Shown piece by piece: positions 51,415 to 61,204 of a stretch of DNA of 64,000 nt. The position numbers were made by a program, and so were the translations under genes. Origin of the DNA: Bacteroidales bacterium. GTDB lineage: Bacteria > Bacteroidota > Bacteroidia > Bacteroidales > F082. The stretch's first letter is position 1; each line of letters starts with the position of its first letter. Location: positions 1 through 64,000 of the forward strand of contig JANJUV010000020.1 of assembly GCA_024710405.1 (NCBI GenBank), in the 5' to 3' direction. Under the pieces are notes generated by a model. The model saw nothing but the letters and a program-made list of their open reading frames with translations, was not told where the DNA came from and made no database searches.

Positions 51415-54318
51415 TCAACTTCTGATAAGTTTAAGCAGAACAACATCAATTCCATTGGTAACACGAATAATGTAAACACCCGGTAGTATGCCGGTTAGAT
51501 CGAGAGTATGGTTTTCCGAATCGAATTCCTGATGAATGATCAAGTTTCCGGTAAGGGCATAGATTTCCAGGCTCCGTCTGCCTTTCAGTCTGCCGTTCAT
51601 ATAGATTACTGCTTCTTTATCAACGGGGTTGGGTGCCAGATCGATCATGTCACGGATGAGATAGACTATACCGCCTTTGGAAACCTTAACCCCATACAGG
51701 TCGATTGCATCCGCTTGATATACATATGCTCCAGGAGGTGCTTCGGCAGCATTTTTCAGTGTGCCGTCCCAGCCTTTTCCGGAATGATCAAATTCGGCCA
51801 CAGTAATACCCCAGGCATCTTTCACCCACACAGTGTATGATTCGATTGCAAAAGCTTCAGGAATAAACACATCATTGATCCCATCCGCATTGGGCGAAAA
51901 GGCTGAAGGGAAATCAAGCGTATAATCGAATTTCTCAAGCAGTTCAATCATCAAGGTGTCGGCATCAGCACACAGATATGGATCAGCGCTGAAGGCTTCT
52001 AATACGATTTCATAAATGCCTGGCTCTGTCAGTTCGAGGGTAAAAGATTCCGATTCTGACACCGGCTGGCCATTGAGCAGCCACGATAGTTGTTCGGCAA
52101 ACTGTGATGTTGAAGTAAGCATGACAGTGGCCGGTGCATACTCATGTGAAAGTTCTGCCAATATGATAGCTTCAAGCGGAACTACCTGTAAGGCAAACAC
52201 CGAGTCCAGCATTACCGAACAACCCGTAGTTGTGTCGGTGGCAAGTATAGTATATGCTTTGTTGGTAATGATATCCGTAAGCTGAAAGATCAGGGTGTCG
52301 GCATTGCCCACCTGCGGCTGCCCGACAGGCAGGTTGTTATCCATTAACTGATAAGCAACCCCCGGTTGTGCATTAAACAGGGTAATATCGGAAGACTCCC
52401 CCCGGCAAAGGGTAGTTTCGCCCTGTGTGGCAGTGAGAATAAGTTGTTGGCAGTCACCATTATAAAGACAAAGGACCTCTTCAGGAGTGAGGGCACGGTT
52501 GTAGATGCGTATGTCGTCGATTTTGCCATTGAATGTTTGCCAATTACCATAATCAACAGAGCCAATGACATTCCAGAAGCTTGCTGTGGGGTAATCAGAT
52601 ATTCCAGGTAAATATTTATCTTCAATTAATAATCCATTTAAAAATAACGACATTTGACCAGATAAACCATTATAGGTTCCTACTACATGATGAAAATCTT
52701 CAAATGAAATCAAATCACCATTGTAGTCGAGGTGATTTGATAGGTCTGCGGAAATATCTCTTCTGAATTGAAGGTTTCCTTGTGAAAAACAAATAGAATA
52801 TGGATCAAATCCTCCTTTTGCATCACCCCTCCAAAAAATCTGTTGTTGTCCCGATAAATTGTGCTCTGATGTAACAAACCAGGTGGAGATAGATATGTTC
52901 TCATTAATATCTAATGAATTTGATGCAGGGATGAATATATGGGTTTGGTTTCCATCAAAGCTGTAGGCACTTTCATTGATTCCAAATCTATCATTAGTTA
53001 ACAAAGCTCCATTCACCACCCCATGGTTCCCGTTCCCGCTCTCATCGTTGGCGTTGCCATTAAAGGGATAGTAGGCTACCAGACCGGAAGTCAGGTCAAG
53101 AGGTGGGTTGATGGGTTCGCCAAGATTGGCGGGGAGGGGATTGACGGTGATGTAAATAGGTGGTGCACCAGGTCCAACTCCATATTCATTTGTTCCATAA
53201 ACTGTAACTGACCCTGACAGCGCATTCTGACTGAAACTTACGGTAATTACATTGGTGTTCCATCCCTCAGTAATGGTAGCCCCGGCAGGCAGAGTCCAGA
53301 TATAGCCGGTGGCATTTGGGATGGGATCAACAGAATATACATTACCACTGGTTTCCGGACAAACCTCTGTAGGGCCGGAGACCGGACCTGCAAAGCCGGG
53401 AGTATTCAAATAGCTGTAGATGTCTCTGACTATTATTACCCTGTTTGCTTCCGGATTAGTTCGTTCCCCATTGACAATTTCTGTAAGATAAATATCATAA
53501 ACATCATCTCGTCTTTTAAATTCTACATCATTAAATTCACTGTTCAAAGGCATATTCACCAACAGTTCGGTTACATCATTATAGCCGTTTATTCTAAACA
53601 CTGCCAATTTTAAAGAATCTGAAACCGATCTGGCTATAAAATAGGGCAATTGATCAGGGCCAAGCGTTGCCGCCCATATCTGATACCCATTCAGCTCAGT
53701 ATTCCAGCTTTCAAGTGTATTCTGGTCAATATCAAAGCGATACATAATGTCTCCGCTAAGGCCTACCAGATACAAATATTTCCCGTTACGTGACAACTGA
53801 CAAGCTCCATAAGCTCCCGGAGTAATCATGGTAGCCACTCCGTTAATATCTGTTTTGTATACACCCTGAGAACCCCAGTGCGAAATCGTATACAGGGCAA
53901 AGTTTTTCGGAGTACCGTCATCAAAAATCGTAATGGGTCCAGGGGCGTGAGGCAGTGATACAAAAGTTTGTACATCGGCATTAGGTGAAACCTTGTAAAC
54001 TGTATTTCCAGCATTATTTTGCGTGAAATATAGATTTTGGTTGACATCAATTGTCAACCCCGAAGGCCAGGTGTATCCTCCGATAAACACACTTTTATTC
54101 CCGCTTTCATCGATCCGGGCAATTGTATTTGAATACTCCCCGGAGTAACTGGCAAAGGTATGATTAGCCACAAACAAGATCCCATCCGTGTTGAATACCA
54201 TTTGATTGGGAACGTTGAGCCCCGTAGTAAAGATTTCATGATTTGAATACTCAGCCTGAGAGAATAGCTTTGTTAGTAATCCAAATCCTAAGAATAAAGT
54301 AATCAGCAATTTATTCAT
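51415..54318 (-). CDS. Secreted multidomain protein with tandem type IX C-terminal domains
   Basis: A 967-residue exported protein. The signal peptide is followed by an SMP-30-like propeller region (WPSGLTIDVNQNLYFTQNNA, about 25-290). Then come a PKD-like part, a LamG-like domain (SLDINENISISTWFVTS; FNGKIDDIRIYNRALTPEEV) and Ig-like segments. Near the end lie both a type B (gliding-associated) domain (FSPNADGINDVFIPEAFAIE) and a type A sorting domain (MIDLAPNPVDKEAVIYMNGR to the C-terminus). It would be secreted by the type IX system. The next gene begins two bases on. Confidence 0.87.
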   Translation of the reverse strand: MNKLLITLFLGFGLLTKLFSQAEYSNHEIFTTGLNVPNQMVFNTDGILFVANHTFASYSGEYSNTIARIDESGNKSVFIGGYTWPSGLTIDVNQNLYFTQNNAGNTVYKVSPNADVQTFVSLPHAPGPITIFDDGTPKNFALYTISHWGSQGVYKTDINGVATMITPGAYGACQLSRNGKYLYLVGLSGDIMYRFDIDQNTLESWNTELNGYQIWAATLGPDQLPYFIARSVSDSLKLAVFRINGYNDVTELLVNMPLNSEFNDVEFKRRDDVYDIYLTEIVNGERTNPEANRVIIVRDIYSYLNTPGFAGPVSGPTEVCPETSGNVYSVDPIPNATGYIWTLPAGATITEGWNTNVITVSFSQNALSGSVTVYGTNEYGVGPGAPPIYITVNPLPANLGEPINPPLDLTSGLVAYYPFNGNANDESGNGNHGVVNGALLTNDRFGINESAYSFDGNQTHIFIPASNSLDINENISISTWFVTSEHNLSGQQQIFWRGDAKGGFDPYSICFSQGNLQFRRDISADLSNHLDYNGDLISFEDFHHVVGTYNGLSGQMSLFLNGLLIEDKYLPGISDYPTASFWNVIGSVDYGNWQTFNGKIDDIRIYNRALTPEEVLCLYNGDCQQLILTATQGETTLCRGESSDITLFNAQPGVAYQLMDNNLPVGQPQVGNADTLIFQLTDIITNKAYTILATDTTTGCSVMLDSVFALQVVPLEAIILAELSHEYAPATVMLTSTSQFAEQLSWLLNGQPVSESESFTLELTEPGIYEIVLEAFSADPYLCADADTLMIELLEKFDYTLDFPSAFSPNADGINDVFIPEAFAIESYTVWVKDAWGITVAEFDHSGKGWDGTLKNAAEAPPGAYVYQADAIDLYGVKVSKGGIVYLIRDMIDLAPNPVDKEAVIYMNGRLKGRRSLEIYALTGNLIIHQEFDSENHTLDLTGILPGVYIIRVTNGIDVVLLKLIRS

Positions 54319-54334
54319 AATGCTTCAAATTGGG

Positions 54335-56497
54335 TTACTGTTTTAAAAACGAAACACTTCGACATTCAATTCCATTATTGATAACCAATATGTAGAATCC
54401 ATTTTTCAAACCTGAAACATCAAAAGTGATCTCATCCAAATCGGAGAAGATATGATCATTGGCCATTACTCCATCTGCCTTAAAAATACGGATCATTCTT
54501 TCTCCCGGCAACCAGCCGTGCAATTTGACTTTGAGCTTATCTTCAGCCGGGTTGGGTGATAAATCAATCATTTCACGAATCAGATAAACTATACCGTGAC
54601 GAAACAGTTCTGCACCCGTTCGATCCTTTGCAATCAAACCATAATAGTATGCACCTGCCGGTGCTTCATCGCCAGTATCCGTTTCTCCGCTCCATTTTCC
54701 TGATGATTGGTCAAAAGAAAAAATTGTCTGCCCCCATGCATCTTTGATCCAAACCTCATAATGCTCTATTCCTTCGGCAATAATTTCAAAAAAGTCGTTT
54801 ATTCCATCGTTATTGGGGGTGAAAGCCGAAGGTATGAATAACGAAACCTCGTGATGCAACACCTCAATACTTCCGCTTTTCACCTTATTTATTGTATCAT
54901 TGTTATAGTGAAAGTTGGAGGCTTTTATTTCGGTTTTGCCCGATTCGATTGCTTTAAAATGAAGGTTTATCAGCGTTCCGGAACCTGTTAACACTGAATC
55001 TGAGGAGTATATTACTTTTAAATTGCCCGCTTCTGCCATGAGTATCTCAACAGAAACCAGTCCTTTGTTGGCTATAGACCCTTCCATGCCGTAATCTGCA
55101 AACTGCACAATCGCAGGGTCGAAGGAAATGTCGCATGCGAAGTTTTTTATTTTATCAAGTGCTTTGAGATCAACATGATTGACTATTTCAACTTTTGCTT
55201 CTTCATCAACGGAAACCAACTCATCTGAAACCGATATCGAATCGGAAACGGAATAATAATCATCAATTCTTACGATAAATATCGAGTCGATTTCCCAAAA
55301 ATTACTTGTGCCCTTGTCTTTGAGTAAACCCATATAAAAACGATGGTCAGGATCAGGGCGGAAGAAATATGGTTTATAATATGAATCTTTTATTAAGGTG
55401 TCCGTTTTGTAAAAATTTCCATAACCATCGTTCAGGAGCACGCAACCTGTGTATCTGAACGGAGGTTCCTGATTGTGCCTGAAGCGATAGACCAGATCAG
55501 TATAACCGTCACCATTGTAATCAACAGGAGATATAAGCTCTGTATCAACACCTTCATGTTCCAGTAAATGTGTCGAAAACGTGAATGAGTCAGCACTATT
55601 ATCCCAAAATGCCTTATATAATCTGCGCTGGTTGGTCCCGTCATTGTTGGCTAAAAAGGCAAAATCAAGTACATCATCCTCAACCGGGTTCAGTGAGATG
55701 GAAACAACATTCCAATCACTAACCCGCTCATCCTGAAAGTAAACCTGTGTTGAAGGATCAAAAGCACCATCTCCCAAACCTTTATTAAACCTAAACCCCC
55801 ACTGTCCATCGGCCCATCCATTCTTTCCATAAATCAGATCTTTTATTCCATCTTCATCCATGTCGCTGAAGAACATGCTAATATCGCGCCCGGTAGCAAA
55901 GGTCTGAACCTGAGAAAACACTCTGTTTCCTTCGTTTCGCAGCATGGTATTTAACCCGCTGGCACTTCTGATAAACACATCTGTCTGCCCGTCATTATCA
56001 AAATCCACGAATACAGATCCGACACAATATGGCGCATCTATTGGCAGCTCAAGAAAATCATCACTGTTGAACCATGTAAGTGCATTTCCCCAGTAAATTC
56101 TGACGGTGTTGTTGCTGCAATCCCAATGGTTGGCAGAATATACCAGTAAATCATTGAATCCATCCTTATCGGCATCCTGATAATAAAAATGGATTTCATT
56201 TCCGTAATAAGGATGGAAGTAAGAGTTTGAAAACGCATGAACTTTAATGCTGAAATCGTAAATCATTTCACTTCCTGCATTCCTGTAGAAATCGATCGAA
56301 TCCCTGCTTTTGGCATATACCAGCACATCAACCTTAAGATCTCCGTTATAATCAAATATCAAATGCTCATAATCATATTGATGCCCGAGTTTCAGCTTCA
56401 ACATCTGATTGATGAATTCCTGTGCATTTAATTTTTCGCAGATAATGAATATTGACACTAGAAAAAGAAAAAAAGGCAATCGCAGCAATTTTCCCAT
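54335..56497 (-). CDS. Secreted FG-GAP protein with cohesin-like domain and tandem type IX domains
   Basis: A 720-residue exported protein. Signal peptide, then FG-GAP/VCBS-type repeats (about 40-400; DKDGFNDLLVYSANHWDCSN, VDYNGDGYTDLVYRF). Then a cohesin-like domain (about 430-540; FACDISFDPAIVQFADYGME, GTLINLHFKAIESGKTEI). A type B domain (FTPNNDGINDFFEIIAEGIE) and a type A domain (MIDLSPNPAEDKLKVKLHGW) close the protein. It is first in the operon of four genes running to 48394. The two large proteins share the same unusual paired C-terminal arrangement. Confidence 0.86.
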   Translation of the reverse strand: MGKLLRLPFFLFLVSIFIICEKLNAQEFINQMLKLKLGHQYDYEHLIFDYNGDLKVDVLVYAKSRDSIDFYRNAGSEMIYDFSIKVHAFSNSYFHPYYGNEIHFYYQDADKDGFNDLLVYSANHWDCSNNTVRIYWGNALTWFNSDDFLELPIDAPYCVGSVFVDFDNDGQTDVFIRSASGLNTMLRNEGNRVFSQVQTFATGRDISMFFSDMDEDGIKDLIYGKNGWADGQWGFRFNKGLGDGAFDPSTQVYFQDERVSDWNVVSISLNPVEDDVLDFAFLANNDGTNQRRLYKAFWDNSADSFTFSTHLLEHEGVDTELISPVDYNGDGYTDLVYRFRHNQEPPFRYTGCVLLNDGYGNFYKTDTLIKDSYYKPYFFRPDPDHRFYMGLLKDKGTSNFWEIDSIFIVRIDDYYSVSDSISVSDELVSVDEEAKVEIVNHVDLKALDKIKNFACDISFDPAIVQFADYGMEGSIANKGLVSVEILMAEAGNLKVIYSSDSVLTGSGTLINLHFKAIESGKTEIKASNFHYNNDTINKVKSGSIEVLHHEVSLFIPSAFTPNNDGINDFFEIIAEGIEHYEVWIKDAWGQTIFSFDQSSGKWSGETDTGDEAPAGAYYYGLIAKDRTGAELFRHGIVYLIREMIDLSPNPAEDKLKVKLHGWLPGERMIRIFKADGVMANDHIFSDLDEITFDVSGLKNGFYILVINNGIECRSVSFLKQ

Positions 56498-56764
56498 GTT
56501 AATCGTTTTTAGGGTTCTCGGTTTGGGAATTTGGTTGAAAAAAGCATGTTAAAAATATATAATAACAGTGCTTCCAAATCTCCGTTAGGTCTTAACTTTG
56601 AGGTTAATGTATGAGGGGTAATCCTGATAGAACGAATTGCAGGAAATTACTGACGAATGGTACAAAATGATTCAGATCGTCTGAGTTTTCCACAAACCCT
56701 CAGTTGGGGTCATGAAAGAACCTGAGAATATCAAAACTTGTCAAAAGACAAACACAGTAGGACT

Positions 56765-57523
56765 TTATACCCAGCACTCTTCAAACTTGCTTACTTTTTC
56801 GCGTGCAATTGCTATGCAATGAGACTCTCCTTTATGTTCCAGAAAAGCGCTTTTTTTCTTTCGGTCAAACTGGCAGACATAAGAAAGGTTGATCAGATAG
56901 GAGCGGGAAGCCCGAAAAAAGATTTTGTCTGATAGCATATTTTCAAGCTGACCAATGCTGATGGATACCAGTTCATCTTTCTTTCCGGAGATTCTAAGGC
57001 GCGAATAGTTACCCTCAGCCTTCACCAGAATCACCTCCTTTGGTTCAACTAAAATAAAACCTGTTCGCGTGTTCACTCTGATTCTATTATCTTTTTGTAT
57101 GTGTCTGAGCAACATAGCAAGTTGTTTCTCAACCATTCTGCCTGAATGTTCTTGTACATGAATACGGGCAAAAAGTCTGTACAGCATATCGGGATCAACA
57201 GGTTTGAGCAAGTAATCAAATGCCGAAAGCCTCAGTGCTTCAATAGCAAAGTCATCGTGTGCTGTTGCAAAGACAATATGTCCGGAAAAATCATGTTGAA
57301 TCAGTTCACGCGCCAGTTCCAGTCCGTTCATAAAAGGCATTTGAATATCCAGAAAAACCAAATCCGGGCTCTGAGAAATGGCGATTTCCAATCCTTTTGC
57401 GGCATTATCGGCAGTGCCTACGACAACAACACCGGGTATCTGCTGCATCAACTGCTCCATAATGTATAGCGCTTCTGGTTCATCATCAATGATAACACAT
57501 CGAATCGGTTTATGAGCTGGCAT
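56765..57523 (-). CDS. LytTR response regulator
   Basis: A 252-residue regulator. The receiver domain has CVIIDDEPEALYIM with the acidic pocket and phosphoacceptor Asp59 in LVFLDIQMPFMNGLEL. The LytTR DNA-binding domain (about 145-252) has RTGFILVEPKEVILVKAEGN and RASRSYLINLSYVCQFD. ATG at 57523 is chosen over an upstream frame that overlaps the kinase gene. It starts ten bases after the kinase stop, so the two form a two-component pair. Confidence 0.93.
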   Translation of the reverse strand: MPAHKPIRCVIIDDEPEALYIMEQLMQQIPGVVVVGTADNAAKGLEIAISQSPDLVFLDIQMPFMNGLELARELIQHDFSGHIVFATAHDDFAIEALRLSAFDYLLKPVDPDMLYRLFARIHVQEHSGRMVEKQLAMLLRHIQKDNRIRVNTRTGFILVEPKEVILVKAEGNYSRLRISGKKDELVSISIGQLENMLSDKIFFRASRSYLINLSYVCQFDRKKKSAFLEHKGESHCIAIAREKVSKFEECWV

Positions 57524-57533
57524 AAATTTGCTG

Positions 57534-60518
57534 TTAATGGTGTTTATAGGTGAAATTACGGGGAATGCTAATAATAACTTTAGTCCCTGTGCTGTTTCCC
57601 TGAGCATCAGTTTTATCAATAATCTCCCAGCGGATTTTCTTCTTATTCTGGCGGTTAAAATAGTCATAATAACGTTCCTGCAAACTCAATCCCTTACCTG
57701 TGCCCCGGGTTTTGATTTCCATAGCTCTTTGCCTTCCAATGCCATCATCTTCTACAACGATTTCAAGAACATCTGGTGTGCCGGAAATATTTATTTTAAT
57801 TGTGCCTACCTCGGCTTTTTGCATCAAACCATGTTTCAGTGCGTTCTCAGCATAGGTTTGAATACACATTTTCGGCACGTCTGTCAATAAATCACTTTCA
57901 TTCGAGATTGTAATATCATAGGAAAACCTGTCTCTAAATCGGTACATCTGAATGTCGAGGAAGTCACGCACAAAACTCAGCTCTTCTTCAAGGCTGCGTG
58001 TCAGTTTGTCATTATCCTGAACGATTGATCTCATCAATTGAGACAGCTTCACAAAATAGTGATAGGCTGTATTTTTTTCTTCTTTCAGTACTGCTGCAGC
58101 GATAGTATTGATGGCATTATACGTAAAATGAGGGTCTATCTGATTTTTGATCGTCAACAGATTCAATTCCGTTATTCGTTTTTCTCTGTTAAATTGCTCT
58201 TGTTGTTTTTTTCGTCTGCGGTGCATCAGATATGCTCCGGTGATAAGCATTAACAGTGCAATCAGCGATGCTGCCGAAATCTTAAACCATAACAATTGCC
58301 AAAGGCCCGGCTCAATAACGAATCTAATTTCGGCCGGGTTTTCCGTCCAAAATCCGTCTGCATTCGAGGCCTTCACCAAAAAACGATATTCACCGGGTTC
58401 TAAGTTGGTATAAACGGCTGACCTTTCCTTTAAGGGCTGGGACCAACCCTTATCGTATCCCTCAAGTAAGTAACTATAACTTACCCCTTCGGGATGGAGT
58501 AAGCTGATACCAATAAAGTCGAACCTGATGTTTTTTTCGTCTTTTGAGTAACTGAATTTCACAGGAGTATTATTGAGATAAGGTACTTTTTTCCATTTCA
58601 TTTCGCTGTTCAACAGATGAAGGTCGGTAATATAAACTTCAGGAGTATTTAAATTGGGTTTGATAAGACGCGGATTAATCCTGACAACCCTGTCAGCACA
58701 CGGAAGCCACAGCACTCCTTCTGAGTCTTTATAGAAACCATTCTGACCGGGCTCAATGCCGAAAAAACCCTTGTCGGCACCTATCTGCAAAACACTTATT
58801 CTATCATCTTCATAAAAACTATTCAAGTCAAGAAAAGCCAAACCCTTAAGCGAGCCCACAAACAATGCCGTATCTCCTGAACTCTCTATTGTTGAAATAA
58901 AATTTCTTAAAAATGGATGATCTATTTGCCTGAATTCGTTGTAATCATAGAAAAACAAACCTTTAGGGTTGCCTATCCATAGGTTCTGTTTGTAATCGCG
59001 AAAAATTGCATTACCTCCCAGATCGAATGGAAACTCATTGGTTGGCAAATGGATCAGACTGTCGTTATTGAGTATGCTGATTCCGTTGAAACCTCCAAGC
59101 CAATAACGACCAAACTTGTCTGGTGTGAGTCCTGTGATCGCTGTGCTTTTTCCGTTGCCGGGTTTGGCAGGGTAAACAAAGAGTAAAGAATCATGCCTGA
59201 ATTTGTAGAATGTTCCATTTCCTCCTCCAAGTATGGTTTGATTGTCTTTGTCCATACGCAGTATGAAAATGGTAGTTGAAAATGGCAGTCCCTTTATCAA
59301 ACTCAAATTGTTACCATCATACTTAATTACACCCGGATTACTCGCCGCCAGCCATGCATTGCCTGATGAATCCTTTATACTGCCCATATACATTCGAACC
59401 TCTGTGGGATCTGCTATTTTACTGAGTTCAACAATGGACTTGAAAACTCCATCTTCATATTTCTGAATGCCATCGATATAACTGCAAAACAACATTTCGC
59501 CTTCAGGCCCTTCGACTACACTCCAGATTTTTTCATTCATGGACGACCGGGAGGGTAAAAAATTTAGAATACCGGTTGGAATAATCTTTATCAGCCCGTT
59601 TTCTCCTCCTACCCAAAGATTATCTTCTTTATCATAATATAAATAACTATGCGGCAGATTGTTGACGTCCAAATGGATATATTCCCCATTTGATTGTATC
59701 ATGAGCTGTAAGTCCAGGTCAGAAATCAGACCCGGCTCATTTTTACTATTTACAGCGATCTGAATCTCATGTTCACGGGGATAAATCCCGGGAATATTTT
59801 GAACAAACTTGAGACTGTCATCCACAAGTTGATAAAGTGCTTTTTTTGAAACCGCATAAATGTTGCCATCATTTCCCCGAAAAAGTCTTTTGTATTTGCC
59901 CGGGGTATTATCCAGCATGAAAATTGATTCGCGATCGACACGGAAAATACCTGCTTTATCAAACAAAAACCAGTTTATTTGCCCTGACCCGTCAGACACA
60001 TGATTGACAATCAAATTTGGCGAGTTGCCTGAAATAGGCACTGCTATTTCCCGTTCTTTCGAATAGACTCCTTCTGAAAACAGCCATTCAAAGATTATTG
60101 AATCTTTTGTAGTGAACAAAATCAGGCTATCGCCAGAAAGGTGTATTGGGTGATTCAACTGAACACCTTGCGTGGCATTCGTTGGGAAGGTCTCAATGCT
60201 GCTGCCATTGTATTTGCTAAACCCTAATGAACTTAAAAACCATATATTACCAGCCTTATCCTCACTGATTGAGAATACCTGATTGCCCATCAATCCATCA
60301 CCGGGCGTTAGATTCATAAAACTGATTCCATCGAAGCGACTCACACCTCCTTTGGTACCAATCCACAAATAGCTTTTACTGTCCTGAAAAATAATTGTAA
60401 CCTGCATTTGAACCAACCCATCCCTTACAGTATAGTGGTTGTATGAAGGCTCCTGGGCGAACGAAATACGAAACAGGAATAAGAAAGAAACGATCAAAAA
60501 AGCACAATTATGTCTCAT
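57534..60518 (-). CDS. Propeller-type sensor histidine kinase
   Basis: A 994-residue sensor. Signal peptide, then a periplasmic region of two-component propeller repeats (about 30-620; SYLWIGTKGGVSRFDGISF, NIWFLSSLGFSKYNG), a Y_Y_Y domain (about 660-740; GYDKGWSQPLKERSAVYTNL), and one membrane helix (SLIALLMLITGAYLM). The LytS-type kinase domain has QIDPHFTYNAINTI with the phospho-His near residue 797, and ENALKHGL and DDGIGR as N and G boxes. A TAnnTTTG element lies upstream. It may control the secretion operon downstream. Confidence 0.93.
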   Translation of the reverse strand: MRHNCAFLIVSFLFLFRISFAQEPSYNHYTVRDGLVQMQVTIIFQDSKSYLWIGTKGGVSRFDGISFMNLTPGDGLMGNQVFSISEDKAGNIWFLSSLGFSKYNGSSIETFPTNATQGVQLNHPIHLSGDSLILFTTKDSIIFEWLFSEGVYSKEREIAVPISGNSPNLIVNHVSDGSGQINWFLFDKAGIFRVDRESIFMLDNTPGKYKRLFRGNDGNIYAVSKKALYQLVDDSLKFVQNIPGIYPREHEIQIAVNSKNEPGLISDLDLQLMIQSNGEYIHLDVNNLPHSYLYYDKEDNLWVGGENGLIKIIPTGILNFLPSRSSMNEKIWSVVEGPEGEMLFCSYIDGIQKYEDGVFKSIVELSKIADPTEVRMYMGSIKDSSGNAWLAASNPGVIKYDGNNLSLIKGLPFSTTIFILRMDKDNQTILGGGNGTFYKFRHDSLLFVYPAKPGNGKSTAITGLTPDKFGRYWLGGFNGISILNNDSLIHLPTNEFPFDLGGNAIFRDYKQNLWIGNPKGLFFYDYNEFRQIDHPFLRNFISTIESSGDTALFVGSLKGLAFLDLNSFYEDDRISVLQIGADKGFFGIEPGQNGFYKDSEGVLWLPCADRVVRINPRLIKPNLNTPEVYITDLHLLNSEMKWKKVPYLNNTPVKFSYSKDEKNIRFDFIGISLLHPEGVSYSYLLEGYDKGWSQPLKERSAVYTNLEPGEYRFLVKASNADGFWTENPAEIRFVIEPGLWQLLWFKISAASLIALLMLITGAYLMHRRRKKQQEQFNREKRITELNLLTIKNQIDPHFTYNAINTIAAAVLKEEKNTAYHYFVKLSQLMRSIVQDNDKLTRSLEEELSFVRDFLDIQMYRFRDRFSYDITISNESDLLTDVPKMCIQTYAENALKHGLMQKAEVGTIKINISGTPDVLEIVVEDDGIGRQRAMEIKTRGTGKGLSLQERYYDYFNRQNKKKIRWEIIDKTDAQGNSTGTKVIISIPRNFTYKHH

Positions 60519-60540
60519 ATTATGTTCATTGGCCGGATAG

Positions 60541-60548
60541 CAAATATA
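60541..60548 (-). promoter_or_regulatory. Bacteroidota -7 promoter element for the kinase gene
   Basis: On the minus strand the sequence reads TATATTTG, an exact TAnnTTTG match, 22 bases before the kinase ATG at 60518. Confidence 0.6.
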
Positions 60549-60811
60549 ATTAATGATTGATCAACTTTTATTAACACATTCATATTTGAGGGATTTTAAA
60601 AACATCACATAATCAATATTTTATAGATAATCAGGTTTAATATATCATCTGATTTACACTAACTGATGAATAAAAACCACTAAAACAACATATTGTGTCA
60701 ATTATGAAATGTAATTCATTGAACAAAAACAATAGAATCATAAAGTACACTGTTATGATTAATATTCGTCAGATTAATCAGGAAGCCTTTACTTTGCAAA
60801 AAATTCCCATT

Positions 60812-61192
60812 ATGATCATTGGAATTGGCACCGACATCATTGAGGTTGCGCGCATGGAAAAGCACCTGAAGAACAGTAATGGGCTGAAGGAAAAACTGTT
60901 TACCGAAACCGAACAGGCCTATGCTGAACCCAAAGCTTCGCGCTATCAGCATTATGCGGCACGCTTCGCGGCCAAGGAAGCTTTCTTTAAGGCATTGGGT
61001 ACCGGTTACCGCTTTGGCATGGCGTTTCATGAGATTGAAGTGATCAACGACGACCTCGGCAAACCCGTGATTACCGTGCACGGCAAGGTGAAAGAATATC
61101 TGAACCAAATAGGTGAGGTGCACATACACCTTTCCATTTCACACGTGAAGGAAATGGCCAATGCATTTGTGGTACTTGAAAAACAAGCCTGA
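60812..61192 (+). CDS. acpS: Holo-acyl-carrier-protein synthase
   Basis: A 126-residue AcpS-type phosphopantetheinyl transferase. GIGTDIIEVARMEKHL holds the metal Asp; YAARFAAKEAFFKALGTG is the second signature with metal Glu. HLSISHVKEMANAFVVLE closes the protein. It transfers phosphopantetheine from CoA to carrier proteins. ATG at 60812 is chosen; a frame extending to 60695 lacks support. A TTACTTTG near 60789 is a weak -7 candidate. Confidence 0.95.
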   Translation: MIIGIGTDIIEVARMEKHLKNSNGLKEKLFTETEQAYAEPKASRYQHYAARFAAKEAFFKALGTGYRFGMAFHEIEVINDDLGKPVITVHGKVKEYLNQIGEVHIHLSISHVKEMANAFVVLEKQA

Positions 61193-61204
61193 CAACCGGA
61201 TATC

